The position numbers and the translations under genes are program-made. The notes beneath the pieces are model-generated. The model saw only the letters and a program-made list of their open reading frames with translations, did no database searches and was not told the origin of the DNA. Positions 15,586 through 23,304 of a stretch of 40,057 nucleotides of DNA are shown here, one piece after another. How positions within the stretch are numbered: position 1 is the first letter of the stretch; every line of letters begins with the position of its first letter. The stretch is from Vulcanisaeta sp. (GTDB lineage: Archaea > Thermoproteota > Thermoprotei > Thermoproteales > Thermocladiaceae): NCBI GenBank assembly GCA_022014875.1, contig JAKMAE010000002.1, forward strand, positions 1 to 40,057, read 5' to 3'.

Positions 15586-17363
15586 TGTATCTTGATTGTC
15601 TTCATGATTGGTGTTCTTGATTTAGGTGTTAATAATGAAATACTCATGCTGCCTGCACGGTCAATCCTGATGGAGCTCGATGAATTACTGGCAATCCTAA
15701 CGTTGTACTCGAGGTTCGTCTCCTGCGACTCGACATTAATTATTAAATTTGCGTCTTTAACCCACCTATTACTTATGACCACCTCGATATGGTCCCCATC
15801 CTCGATTATTCTTAGCTTTAATGCTGATAATGCGTCGTCTACCATCTTCACGGTATTGAATGCCCATGAACCGACGTGTTCCATATTTACGAAATCGGCC
15901 CAGTAATAATCGCTGTCCAAAGTCATCGCAAGGGACATCCTCAATTCATCATCCTCACCAAAGACCTCCTCATAAACCCTCCACTTACTGATCGCTAACT
16001 GCGCCATCGACCAAAGCCTCGATTGCACATCAGCCCTCTCACTAATCCACTTACTCGGTGAGCCTAGCCACGATGTCGTCGGTAATTCATCAATCCTCTC
16101 GTGTGCCTCGTCGATTATTATGGAGGGCTTGATTGGTAGTATGTAACCGTCAACCCCAGCTCTCGATAGGTAGAGGATTATTTTCTCAAGGAGTAGGGCC
16201 GCGTATGGGTTTGGCGTTGGTAGTACCATCCAATTCTCCCCATCAAGCGCTACTGTCACCACACCATCCTTTGCGTACTCGCCCCGCGTCATTACCTCAA
16301 TTATGAACCGCCTGGCATTTACATCTGCCTCCTGTGCATTACTCGCCTTATTGAGGTGGAAACTAAGCAGGTCGCTGAGCGCCGTGTCCCTGAATAGTAA
16401 TGTTAAGCAACCATGCCTATATAACCTAAACAATGAGTCCCTATCCCTCACCTTCTCACCCAGGTGGTAAACACCGTCAAGCACCGTGTACCTGATACCC
16501 TCGCTGCATAGAATGTCGACTAGCTTCTCGGAAAAGTAAAGCTCGGGTAACCATGCACCGACAGCCTCAACCCCAAGAAACTGCTTTGTAGTTTCTCTAC
16601 CAACCCTTAATTCCCATTTAAGTAGTTCCTCGACACCGTACTTCTCAATTAAGTAACCAGCTATTGGGTGCGCTATGAAGCTCGTCAAGACCTCTATGAC
16701 CCCCTCCCTAGCTAATCTTGAGTATGTCGTAAGGGCCTCCCTTATGAGCCCCATCCTAGGGTCACGAGGACTCACGTACTCGATGAAGTCCTTACCCTCG
16801 AGAAAGACACCGTTATTTAACGCATCACCCCACTGCAGCAGTAGGCTCGGGCTTAGGTTGTATGCGGCCGAGACCCTGTACTTATCAATCAACCTGGCAT
16901 GGAGTAGGTAAGGCCCAACGTCATACAGTGGCTGTAGTTCCGATGACCAGGTATGGTGGAAGGCCCAGGGCCCGTGATAATGACCATTTGGGTACCTGTG
17001 TATTGGTTGGTGATTGTGGAACACGAGGACGAGCCTAGTCGGTGATTTGGGCCTCTCAATAACCATCACCGGCACCCTATACTCACCACCGCAGCACCTA
17101 ATTACTATCTCGTAGAGCCCCTCATCCCACAGCTTCACGTAATCGATGTAATCAAACTCAGGCGGTATTGCCTGAAGCACCCGCCTAGACACCTCCTTTG
17201 AATCCCTCATTATCACGAAATCGACATCCTCCCTACTCACCAACCCCCTAATCCTAACGTTTATCTCCACGTCCTCCCCGGGTTCGTACAGTACCTTATC
17301 TGTCGTTACCTCAATCACTGCCCTATCCATGGTTATGACTTTATAAGTGCTTTTTGCATTCAA
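15582..17363 (-). CDS. Glycoside hydrolase family 57 (alpha-amylase/glucanotransferase type)
   Basis: This 593-residue retaining alpha-glucan enzyme shows GH57 conserved regions: HNHQP near residue 116, GAWLPE with the nucleophile Glu near 274, ALDGENW with the acid/base Asp near 377, and TTSWLGS further on. Residues 1-100 form a beta-rich N-terminal domain before the catalytic barrel, and about 90 C-terminal residues are again beta-rich. There is no signal peptide, so it should act in the cytosol on glycogen or maltodextrins. It is divergent from a winged-helix gene and a glycogen-synthase-like half gene, which supports an alpha-glucan role. Confidence 0.85.
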   Translation of the reverse strand: MNAKSTYKVITMDRAVIEVTTDKVLYEPGEDVEINVRIRGLVSREDVDFVIMRDSKEVSRRVLQAIPPEFDYIDYVKLWDEGLYEIVIRCCGGEYRVPVMVIERPKSPTRLVLVFHNHQPIHRYPNGHYHGPWAFHHTWSSELQPLYDVGPYLLHARLIDKYRVSAAYNLSPSLLLQWGDALNNGVFLEGKDFIEYVSPRDPRMGLIREALTTYSRLAREGVIEVLTSFIAHPIAGYLIEKYGVEELLKWELRVGRETTKQFLGVEAVGAWLPELYFSEKLVDILCSEGIRYTVLDGVYHLGEKVRDRDSLFRLYRHGCLTLLFRDTALSDLLSFHLNKASNAQEADVNARRFIIEVMTRGEYAKDGVVTVALDGENWMVLPTPNPYAALLLEKIILYLSRAGVDGYILPIKPSIIIDEAHERIDELPTTSWLGSPSKWISERADVQSRLWSMAQLAISKWRVYEEVFGEDDELRMSLAMTLDSDYYWADFVNMEHVGSWAFNTVKMVDDALSALKLRIIEDGDHIEVVISNRWVKDANLIINVESQETNLEYNVRIASNSSSSIRIDRAGSMSISLLTPKSRTPIMKTIKIH

Positions 17364-17426
17364 TCATTAGTGACGGCGCAAAGCACCGGTGAAACTTATT
17401 AAGGAGCCACGGGTAATGGTATCACT

Positions 17427-17666
17427 GTGGAAGGAGTGCACGAGTCAAAGATGAGGAGTATAATGCAGGCTTTACATTCATTGGCGGCTATTGATAGGGA
17501 GAGGGCTGTAAAGATTGAGGATTTGGCGCGGATTGTCGGTTTAAGTGTCGAGGAGGTTCGAGACGTAATTAATAAACTCAGGGTTCTTGGTTATGTGAAC
17601 CTTGTGAATGATTACGTGCACTTAACAACGACGGCAATAATAAAATTAAGTAGTATTTATTGTTAA
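17427..17666 (+). CDS. Small winged-helix DNA-binding protein
   Basis: This 79-residue protein is essentially one winged helix: helices at residues 10-45 with the recognition segment LSVEEVRDVINKLRVLGYV, followed by a two-strand wing. A GTG start at 17427 is about 26 bases after TATA-like TTATTAAGG (17395-17403) and would be leaderless. The ATG at 17451 is an alternative. It is divergent from GH57, and its stop overlaps the beginning of the next gene, so it could regulate this sugar cluster. Confidence 0.65.
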   Translation: MEGVHESKMRSIMQALHSLAAIDRERAVKIEDLARIVGLSVEEVRDVINKLRVLGYVNLVNDYVHLTTTAIIKLSSIYC

Positions 17667-18241
17667 ACACCGTGGTACTTAAGGTACTGCACATAAGCAC
17701 GGAGTACCCACCGCATAGGGTCGTAGGCTCGCTAGCGTTTCAGGTAAGGGACTTAGTCACCAGGTTGTCGAGTAGGTACGAAATACACCTGGTGCACCCA
17801 GCGGGCTTTGAAGGTAGTTACATGGATGGGGGTGTGCATGTGTACGCTGTTCGTGATATGTGGTTTAGCGATGTCGTTGCGTACATGCACTTCCTACTTG
17901 TTGAGGTTTCGTCTAGGATACCGTACATGGTGCCCAGGGACATAGGACTCATACACTCTCATGATTGGATAGCGAGCGTCATAGCCAAGGTCCTGTCACA
18001 AAGGCTCAAAATACCGTACATAGCCAGTGTATACTCGACAGAAACGATGCGGTCGGGTGGCATTAGGAACCTACTTAACCTGGCAATAATGGATTGGGAA
18101 AGATACGCCTTCTCCTCGGCACTCTATGTAATAGCCCATAACAGGCCAGTGTACGATTCGCTTAGGAGGGATTATGGGATTGAGGCCCTCGAGATCAAGT
18201 CAATAGAGGATGTCGAAAAAATCTATGACAATGTACAATGA
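17660..18241 (+). CDS. GT-B glycosyltransferase N-terminal half, C-domain absent
   Basis: The 193-residue product matches only the first Rossmann domain of a glycogen-synthase-like glycosyltransferase: HISTEYPPH at the N-terminus, then VRDLVTRL, and the HSHDW motif about residue 95. The second Rossmann domain, which binds the nucleotide sugar, is missing, and only about 190 noncoding bases separate it from sir2. It therefore lacks the catalytic cleft of a full GT5/GT4 enzyme. It may be a truncated gene, a stand-alone accessory subunit, or half of a split enzyme. Starts: TTG 17660, overlapping the previous stop, or GTG 17672; both imply translational coupling with the winged-helix gene. Confidence 0.65.
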   Translation: MLNTVVLKVLHISTEYPPHRVVGSLAFQVRDLVTRLSSRYEIHLVHPAGFEGSYMDGGVHVYAVRDMWFSDVVAYMHFLLVEVSSRIPYMVPRDIGLIHSHDWIASVIAKVLSQRLKIPYIASVYSTETMRSGGIRNLLNLAIMDWERYAFSSALYVIAHNRPVYDSLRRDYGIEALEIKSIEDVEKIYDNVQ

Positions 18242-18264
18242 TGGGTCATGTTCGTTAAATACGT

Positions 18265-18325
18265 AGTACATCAGCCACCAACGCGGTCATCAACTGCTCA
18301 GTCCGTCGTCAGCACATCACGGTAT
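18265..18325 (-). ncRNA. Box C/D sRNA with a 16S rRNA guide
   Basis: Minus strand: C box GTGATGT (18320-18314, last base off consensus), 12-base guide GCTGACGACGGA, D' box CTGA (18301-18298), 4-base spacer, C' box TTGATGA (18293-18287), 12-base guide CCGCGTTGGTGG, D box CTGA (18274-18271). The D' guide is complementary to CCGUCGUCAGC, a nearly universal segment of 16S rRNA (around E. coli 1059-1069, from memory). The methylated base would be the U in CCGU, about position 1062. TATA-like AAATACTTAAC (about 18346-18357, minus strand) fits a start near 18326. The D guide would pair with CCACCAACGCGG, target unknown. Confidence 0.85.
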
Positions 18326-18430
18326 TATGGGTAATAACTAGGGTTAAGTATTTTTCTCAACCCTAAACGTTATGGCATAGTGCTTCGAATAAATATATAA
18401 ATACATTGAAATTTAATATTGCAGCTTAAC

Positions 18431-19213
18431 ATGGACCCGGAGGTGAAGTGTGATATTAAGGGTATTGAGGAGGCTGCCAATATTCTATTGAGGTCTAAGC
18501 ATGCGATTGCATTTACTGGTGCGGGTATATCCACGGAGTCTGGAATACCCGACTTCAGGGGGCCCCAGGGCTTGTGGAAGCAGTACAGTCCTGAGATTGC
18601 CACGATAGATTACTTCCTGCAACACCCGAGGGAGTTCTGGCTTTTTTACAGGGTGAGGATGAGCACCATATTCACCGCCAAGCCCAACAGGGCGCATAGG
18701 GCATTGGCTGAGCTGGAGAGGATGGGTGTGATTAAGGCGGTCATTACGCAGAACGTCGATGGACTCCACCAGGCCGCGGGTTCTAAAAACGTGATTGAGC
18801 TTCACGGAACTATGAAGAGGGCTGTGTGCATGGCCTGCGGCCGTGTATACCCCATCGATGTCGTCATTAGGAAAATAGATAGTGGACAAATACCACCACT
18901 CTGCGATGAGTGTGGCGGTGTTCTTAAACCGGACGTTGTATTGTTTGGAGAGCCCGTTAAGGACTTTGACAGGGCTCGGGAACTGGCGCTGATGAGCGAT
19001 GCCGTACTAGTCATAGGTTCCTCACTGAGCGTTTACCCAGCAGCATACATACCAATCTTCGTAAAGGAGATGGGTGGTAAAGTAATAATAATAAACCTAG
19101 AACCCACAGAACTCGACTACATAGCCGATGTAATCATTAGGTGCAGGGCAGGCGATGCTATGGAGTTGCTCCTTGAGAAAATAGTCAGTGCCAAGAATCG
19201 GGAAGTGCCCTAA
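18431..19213 (+). CDS. Sir2 family NAD-dependent protein deacylase
   Basis: The 260-residue sirtuin has GAGIST (NAD binding), GIPDFRG, TQNVDGLH, the catalytic His in ELHGT, and a zinc ribbon CMAC...CDEC between them. Sirtuins remove acyl groups from lysine, using NAD; in Sulfolobus Sir2 acts on the chromatin protein Alba. An in-frame TTG at 18419 is possible, but the ATG at 18431 with ACATGGACCC context is preferred. The strong TATA-like AATATATAAATAC (18390-18402) puts transcription near 18422. It is convergent with the M16 gene, and the gap contains a perfect 17-bp inverted repeat. Confidence 0.9.
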   Translation: MDPEVKCDIKGIEEAANILLRSKHAIAFTGAGISTESGIPDFRGPQGLWKQYSPEIATIDYFLQHPREFWLFYRVRMSTIFTAKPNRAHRALAELERMGVIKAVITQNVDGLHQAAGSKNVIELHGTMKRAVCMACGRVYPIDVVIRKIDSGQIPPLCDECGGVLKPDVVLFGEPVKDFDRARELALMSDAVLVIGSSLSVYPAAYIPIFVKEMGGKVIIINLEPTELDYIADVIIRCRAGDAMELLLEKIVSAKNREVP

Positions 19214-19239
19214 AGATAACAAACTACTCAATCGGGCCT

Positions 19240-19336
19240 TAAATATTACATGAATAATTCTTCAGTATTATAATTATGCGTTTACGTATACATTACGTAT
19301 AAGTGGAATATTCTTGCAATATTCATGTAATATTTA
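19240..19336. repeat. 17-bp perfect inverted repeat framing a 97-bp AT-rich element
   Basis: TAAATATTACATGAATA (19240-19256) is repeated exactly in inverse at 19320-19336. The right copy includes the stop codon of the M16 gene. Inside lies a 9-bp direct repeat TTACGTATA (19282-19290 and 19293-19301) spaced 11 bp, each containing the palindrome TACGTA. It could be a miniature transposable element with terminal inverted repeats, a bidirectional terminator between convergent genes, or a protein-binding region. No transposase or target-site duplication is evident. Confidence 0.7.
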
Positions 19337-20518
19337 TGAGGGCAGTATCATGGACCACACACCGTCGGTGATGAGGTCGCTCACGTCATTCCTGAAGTAC
19401 GTCTCGAGTAGTTTATTGAAGTTATCAATATCGTGCATGCCTACTTTCAATTCCATGTAGCTTATGGACTCCGCGATTTGGGCGGGTCTTCGTGTGTAAT
19501 CATTAATTAAGTATTTGAAGTAGTTAAATCGTTTACTCAGGTAATACTCATTTGTAAATATATCACCGACGTTCCTAAGTGCGGCAACAACCTCCTCCCT
19601 AACTTCATCAATGATATTCACATTAACTGCCGACACCAGTATTTGGTAGTAATAAACGCCGGGCAGGAGGTCCCTATCCATGTCGACCGCGTATGTTAAA
19701 CCCCTATTCCTAAGTCTCGATATTAAGTATGAACTCAAGCCATTAACTAAGTGAAACTCTAATAATGATGACTTAACCATAAGTAGGTATGGGTCTCTAT
19801 TATCGAGTGTTATGTACCATGAGTACGATAGGTAGGCCGCATCGGTATGTCTCCTCACGATTATAGGGCCGCCCTTACCCATTGAGGGTGTCTTCTTAGG
19901 CCTTGAGGCGCCATACCACTTACCGAACATGCTCGTTATCTCGTTGATGGGGATATTCACGGGACCGACGATGCTCAGCACCATGTTATCCGGCGTGTAG
20001 TACGATTCTAGGAAGTCCTCGAGGTCTTTCGAGTCTATTGATAGAATGCTCTCCTCCAGACCTATTACGGGATCCCCGTAGTCACTATCACCGAATAATG
20101 CCCGTGGTCCTAGGTCGTAAATTAACGTATCCGGGTCATCACTCCTCATCCTCAGTTCAGACAGCACGACCTGTCTCTCCTTCTCCAAATCCTCCTCATT
20201 CACTTTCTTATTGGCGAACATCCTATAGATAAGTTTGAGCAGGTCCCTTAATCCGCTTGGTATTACCTCGAATACGTACATCGTTAAGGTCCTCTCCGTA
20301 TATGCGTCGGAAACCCCTCCCAACCCCTCTATCTCTAGGTCTATATTCGGGTACCCCCTGTAAATGATGTGTTCCGCCAGGTGTGAAATACCTCTTTTAC
20401 CTGCCTCCTCATATATTGAACCAATGCCAACACCCAACGCCACGCCTACCGTTGATAAGTCCTTCCTATCGTATATAATCAACCTAAGTCCATTGTCCAG
20501 GGTGACGTATTGATTCAT
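19334..20518 (-). CDS. M16 family zinc peptidase (pitrilysin/MPP type)
   Basis: The 394-residue single-unit M16 protein has the inverted zinc motif HLAEH near residue 45 and the distal Glu in the helix ending VLSELRM about 75 residues later. Single-unit M16 proteins usually form dimers that enclose a degradation chamber. The frame is open up to 20566, but the ATG at 20518 directly precedes the conserved first strand (TLDNGLRL) and is about 26 bases after TATA-like CTTTTAAAG (minus strand, 20541-20550), so it is preferred. The gene ahead (20560) is on the same strand and ends inside this promoter. Confidence 0.85.
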   Translation of the reverse strand: MNQYVTLDNGLRLIIYDRKDLSTVGVALGVGIGSIYEEAGKRGISHLAEHIIYRGYPNIDLEIEGLGGVSDAYTERTLTMYVFEVIPSGLRDLLKLIYRMFANKKVNEEDLEKERQVVLSELRMRSDDPDTLIYDLGPRALFGDSDYGDPVIGLEESILSIDSKDLEDFLESYYTPDNMVLSIVGPVNIPINEITSMFGKWYGASRPKKTPSMGKGGPIIVRRHTDAAYLSYSWYITLDNRDPYLLMVKSSLLEFHLVNGLSSYLISRLRNRGLTYAVDMDRDLLPGVYYYQILVSAVNVNIIDEVREEVVAALRNVGDIFTNEYYLSKRFNYFKYLINDYTRRPAQIAESISYMELKVGMHDIDNFNKLLETYFRNDVSDLITDGVWSMILPS

Positions 20519-20559
20519 TGCGGCGATTATTTTTAAAGGCCCTTTAAAAGAAAAACCAA

Positions 20560-20901
20560 TCAACAAACCCTCTTTCCTACCTGTTCATCCTGTGGTTTAT
20601 CGATCGTTATTATCGCCGGGTTCTTCTCATCGCATGTGGCCAATATCATGCCCTGGCTCTCATAACCGAATATCTTCCTGCTCTCGAGATTCGCAACGAC
20701 TACAACGTACTTATTAACTAGGTCCTCGGGCCTATAGAACTCCGCCAGGCCCGTGATTATTTGCCTCCTCTCATCCCCAAGATCCACTATTAACCTTAGG
20801 AGCTTTCTGGAGCCCTCAACCCTCTCCGCATGTATTACCTTACCGACCCTGAGCACTACCTTGTCGAAATCCGCCTTAGTTATAGTCCTAGTGGAGGACA
20901 C
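20560..20901 (-). CDS. Stand-alone tRNA-binding OB-fold protein (CsaA/MetRS-beta type)
   Basis: The 113-residue protein matches the tRNA-binding domain found at the C-terminus of MetRS and in CsaA, Arc1p and EMAPII. Seen motifs are LRVGKVIHAERVEGSRKLLRL, QIITGLAEFY, VANLESRKIFGYESQGMILA. In archaea this domain is often encoded separately as the MetRS beta subunit that helps capture tRNA, so this is the likely job; the CsaA chaperone label is an alternative. The GTG at 20901 is leaderless if TATA-like ACTTAATAATC (minus strand, about 20922-20932) is used. Confidence 0.85.
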   Translation of the reverse strand: MSSTRTITKADFDKVVLRVGKVIHAERVEGSRKLLRLIVDLGDERRQIITGLAEFYRPEDLVNKYVVVVANLESRKIFGYESQGMILATCDEKNPAIITIDKPQDEQVGKRVC

Positions 20902-20998
20902 GGTTTATCTAAAGCCTAGATTATTAAGTATTAAGTATTGTCATTATGTTGGTGTTTATGTGTAAAATATTTATTAGCCAGGGACTTTTGGCAAAAAT

Positions 20999-21520
20999 GT
21001 GGTTAAGAGACACCCCCTAAGTAGTAAGGACATTAAGGAGTTGAGCAATGCCGTTGGCGAATTAGGGCCTGTGTTTAGGAATGCCGAGAAGGTGGAGGTT
21101 TATGAATTGAGTGATCAAGTAACGATCTACATAATCGACAATAAGCCACTGGTTGCTAAATTGGTGGTTAAGATGGATGAGAAGCAGAGGGAGTACGTCA
21201 TACCCCTCCTAACGTACTTCTACCTGAACCCCACCTACATACCGAGTTACCCAACAATAGTGGTTGACGACGGCGCAGTGCCTCACATAGTGAATGGCGC
21301 GGACGTCATGAGACCAGGGATTAAGGAGATAAACGGCGAGTTCGAATACGGCGATGTAGTTCTAGTTAAGGATATGAAGGGTAGGTACATAGCCATTGGG
21401 ATCTCGTTGATGTCCGCGAGCGAGATGAGAAGTATTACTAGGGGTAAGGTCGTGAAGGTAATACATCACCTGGGAGATAAATTGTGGAACCTAGCCCAGG
21501 AACTACTTAAGTCCAAGTAG
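20999..21520 (+). CDS. PUA-domain RNA-binding protein (MCTS1/COG2016-like)
   Basis: The 173-residue protein has a helical and beta N-terminal domain, then a PUA fold (GAVPHIVNGADVMRPGI near residue 97, then YGDVVLVKD). This arrangement matches the archaeal homologues of MCT-1/DENR-type translation factors. These bind RNA and in eukaryotes act in initiation and ribosome recycling. The GTG at 20999 is in frame, while the overlapping ATG at 20997 is not. TATA-like AAATATTTATTAG (about 20963-20975) fits a leaderless start. Its last 18 bases overlap the end of the kinase gene on the other strand. Confidence 0.8.
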   Translation: MVKRHPLSSKDIKELSNAVGELGPVFRNAEKVEVYELSDQVTIYIIDNKPLVAKLVVKMDEKQREYVIPLLTYFYLNPTYIPSYPTIVVDDGAVPHIVNGADVMRPGIKEINGEFEYGDVVLVKDMKGRYIAIGISLMSASEMRSITRGKVVKVIHHLGDKLWNLAQELLKSK

Positions 21521-22234
21521 TTCGAGGAGTCTTAGGAATGACTCATCATCCCTCCTCGCCTTGTACTCCCTAATACTTAAGCGCAGCTCCTCGGGGTTTA
21601 CGTGGGCCCCAATCATTGACCTAACCCTATCCTGAAACTGGCCCCTGCCCATGATTAAGGCATTGAGTAATTGAGAGACATTACTAACCCTCTTATTCAA
21701 ACTTGCGCTTTCAAAATCTATTATGTAGGCCTTATCGTTCACTACCATTACGTGGTCCTGAGGCCTACTTAGCTCGTTGTGTGCGAGGCCAATAATATCA
21801 AGCCTACGGCATTGCCAAAGCAAGTCCTTAATAACGCCCCTTAATTTGACGGGGCTGGCGACCTCTAGGTACTGCTGTAGTGAGACGCCGTTTATAAGCT
21901 CCATGACGATTACGTTACCCATGTAATTAATTAATCGGGGGCCAACCGCAACCGAGTTGGCAAGCCTTAGGTACTCACCCTCCCTACTAAGGCTTGGCCT
22001 AGAGGCGTCGGGCCGCCTAACCTTACATGCGTAGTATTCATCACCAACCCTGCACTTAAACACGAAGCTGTTCTGTCCCTTACCGAGCAATCTAACACCT
22101 ATGAACTCTACATTGCCGTAACTTACCAATTCATTAACACCGAGCACCTCAAGGTCGTTAATGACAAGCCTTAGGTAACTCTCCGGGCAGTTAATGCGTT
22201 GGCATATCCTAATTAATGGCTCGTAATTCCCCAT
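21503..22234 (-). CDS. Predicted Ser/Thr kinase (RIO/Bud32-like, COG2112)
   Basis: The 243-residue protein begins with a short winged-helix-like region (about residues 1-45), followed by a minimal kinase: GKGQNSFVFKC glycine loop near residue 51, catalytic Lys in ACKVRR near 70, catalytic-loop region LAHNELSRPQDHV near 150, and the metal-binding Asp in IIDFESA near 172. DFE in place of DFG and the shortened C-lobe are typical of archaeal RIO/Bud32-like kinases. The substrate is unknown. It overlaps the convergent PUA-protein gene by 18 bases. Confidence 0.75.
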   Translation of the reverse strand: MGNYEPLIRICQRINCPESYLRLVINDLEVLGVNELVSYGNVEFIGVRLLGKGQNSFVFKCRVGDEYYACKVRRPDASRPSLSREGEYLRLANSVAVGPRLINYMGNVIVMELINGVSLQQYLEVASPVKLRGVIKDLLWQCRRLDIIGLAHNELSRPQDHVMVVNDKAYIIDFESASLNKRVSNVSQLLNALIMGRGQFQDRVRSMIGAHVNPEELRLSIREYKARRDDESFLRLLELLGLK

Positions 22235-22281
22235 AGCAGCCTTAAAACACTGATTTAAAAAGTACTTAATGCTTCACATCA

Positions 22282-22337
22282 CCAATTGATGAGAAGACAG
22301 GCCTCTGAGTATTGATGAGGAATCCGGTGCTGATTTT
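22282..22337 (+). ncRNA. Box C/D sRNA
   Basis: All boxes are good: C box TTGATGA (22286-22292), 12-base guide GAAGACAGGCCT, D' box CTGA (22305-22308), 3-base spacer, C' box TTGATGA (22312-22318), 11-base guide GGAATCCGGTG, D box CTGA (22330-22333). TATA-like TTTAAAAAG (22254-22262) sits about 26 bases before the 5' end. Predicted targets are AGGCCTGTCTTC and CACCGGATTCC; I cannot place them. The D box abuts the TATA-like element (TTCTTAAAAG, 22335-22344) of the next gene, so read-through could produce a leadered mRNA. Confidence 0.85.
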
Positions 22338-22361
22338 CTTAAAAGACCCGAGTCACTACCC

Positions 22362-23078
22362 GTGGGGCCTGTAATATTTACTCCGCGGACTGAGGCCTCA
22401 CTAGCGCTGCTGAGGAACGCGCTACCTATGTTGATTAGGCGCCTCGGTAATGTCGCACTGCCTCTACCTAGGGAGTTCTGCAACGTGGCTGTTGCCAACC
22501 CAGGCGCCGCATTGGAACTACTCAGGAGAGAGTTGGGCGAAGCCTTCGTGAGGCTGTGGGGCTGGTTACCTGAGTTCTTTAGGGAGGTAATGGTTGACTA
22601 CCCACATGCCAAATTCTATTGTTACTACGGCATTGAGGAATTGAGGAGATCGGTGGATACCGCAGTTGATATTGCGAGGCTTGTGCTCCGGCTTAGGCTT
22701 GGCGCCAAGGTTGATTTAAATGATTGGTTAAGGCTGTTTAATCAAGCCTCGGCCAGGGTTATTGATGTACCGCGTGATTACGTAGCTGTGATAGACGATT
22801 ACGTGACCCTGCAAATACTTAGGCGAAGGCGGGGCTCCCTCGACATTGTAGCCCTGGGGCCGCCCATACCAACGCCCATTGATTTGCTCGAGTTAATCGC
22901 TATGGGCGTCTTGGACAGGGAAAGGCTTGCCGAGGTTGTGCAGTTCGTTGTTAAGTACGTGGGTGATTACGTAGTGCTTAGTAGGGATTTGACGGAGGCG
23001 TTCTCGAGGCTCGTGAACGATAAGGACTACCTCTCCCTGATCCGTTCTCTTGGCCTTTACCCGCATCAATTAGTGTGA
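22362..23078 (+). CDS. Unrecognised helical protein
   Basis: The 238-residue product is mostly predicted helical, rich in Leu, Arg and Val, with no signal peptide, Cys cluster or nucleotide-binding motif. A short GPPIPTPIDLLELI segment near residue 168 stands out. The GTG at 22362 lies about 23 bases after TATA-like TTCTTAAAAG (22335-22344), so it is probably leaderless. Codon use matches neighbours, which supports a real gene. Its 3' end overlaps the tail of the ferredoxin gene on the opposite strand by about 100 bases. I do not recognise the family. Confidence 0.6.
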   Translation: MGPVIFTPRTEASLALLRNALPMLIRRLGNVALPLPREFCNVAVANPGAALELLRRELGEAFVRLWGWLPEFFREVMVDYPHAKFYCYYGIEELRRSVDTAVDIARLVLRLRLGAKVDLNDWLRLFNQASARVIDVPRDYVAVIDDYVTLQILRRRRGSLDIVALGPPIPTPIDLLELIAMGVLDRERLAEVVQFVVKYVGDYVVLSRDLTEAFSRLVNDKDYLSLIRSLGLYPHQLV

Positions 23079-23253
23079 TTACTATTGCGGAGTAGGGACA
23101 GTTTAGCTGGCATGAGAAACACCCTGAGCAGACCGCCTCATTCACTACGTAGGCCCTGTCCCTAAGCCTGCCCGTTAGTACCCCCTTGGGGCATATAGTC
23201 CAGCATATGCCACAACCAACGCAATTATCCAAAACCTCTACCTTGATCCTCAC
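22978..23253 (-). CDS. Small 2[4Fe-4S] ferredoxin
   Basis: The 91-residue product has two full CxxCxxCxxxCP motifs: CVGCGICWTICP near residue 11 and CSGCFSCQLNCP near 43. It is therefore a bacterial-type electron carrier with two [4Fe-4S] clusters. The frame is open upstream to 23562, but that part is antisense to proS. The GTG at 23253 starts the ferredoxin strand (VRIKVEVLDN) and is about 26 bases after TATA-like AATTTAAGTA (minus strand, 23274-23284). The C-terminal 30 residues are Gly/Ser/Arg-rich and overlap the end of the unknown gene. Confidence 0.85.
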   Translation of the reverse strand: MRIKVEVLDNCVGCGICWTICPKGVLTGRLRDRAYVVNEAVCSGCFSCQLNCPYSAIVITLIDAGKGQENGSGRGSPYRSRASRTPPSNPY

Positions 23254-23271
23254 CGTGGTATACCGCGGCCC

Positions 23272-23288
23272 TGTACTTAAATTATTTC
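23272..23288. promoter_or_regulatory. Shared TATA element, ferredoxin / proS
   Basis: The near-palindromic ACTTAAATTATTT sits 25-28 bases from both the ferredoxin GTG (23253) and the proS ATG (23305). Each start would be leaderless. One AT-rich element can therefore serve two divergent genes. Confidence 0.45.
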
Positions 23289-23304
23289 CGGCCCCGTCAA
23301 CGTA

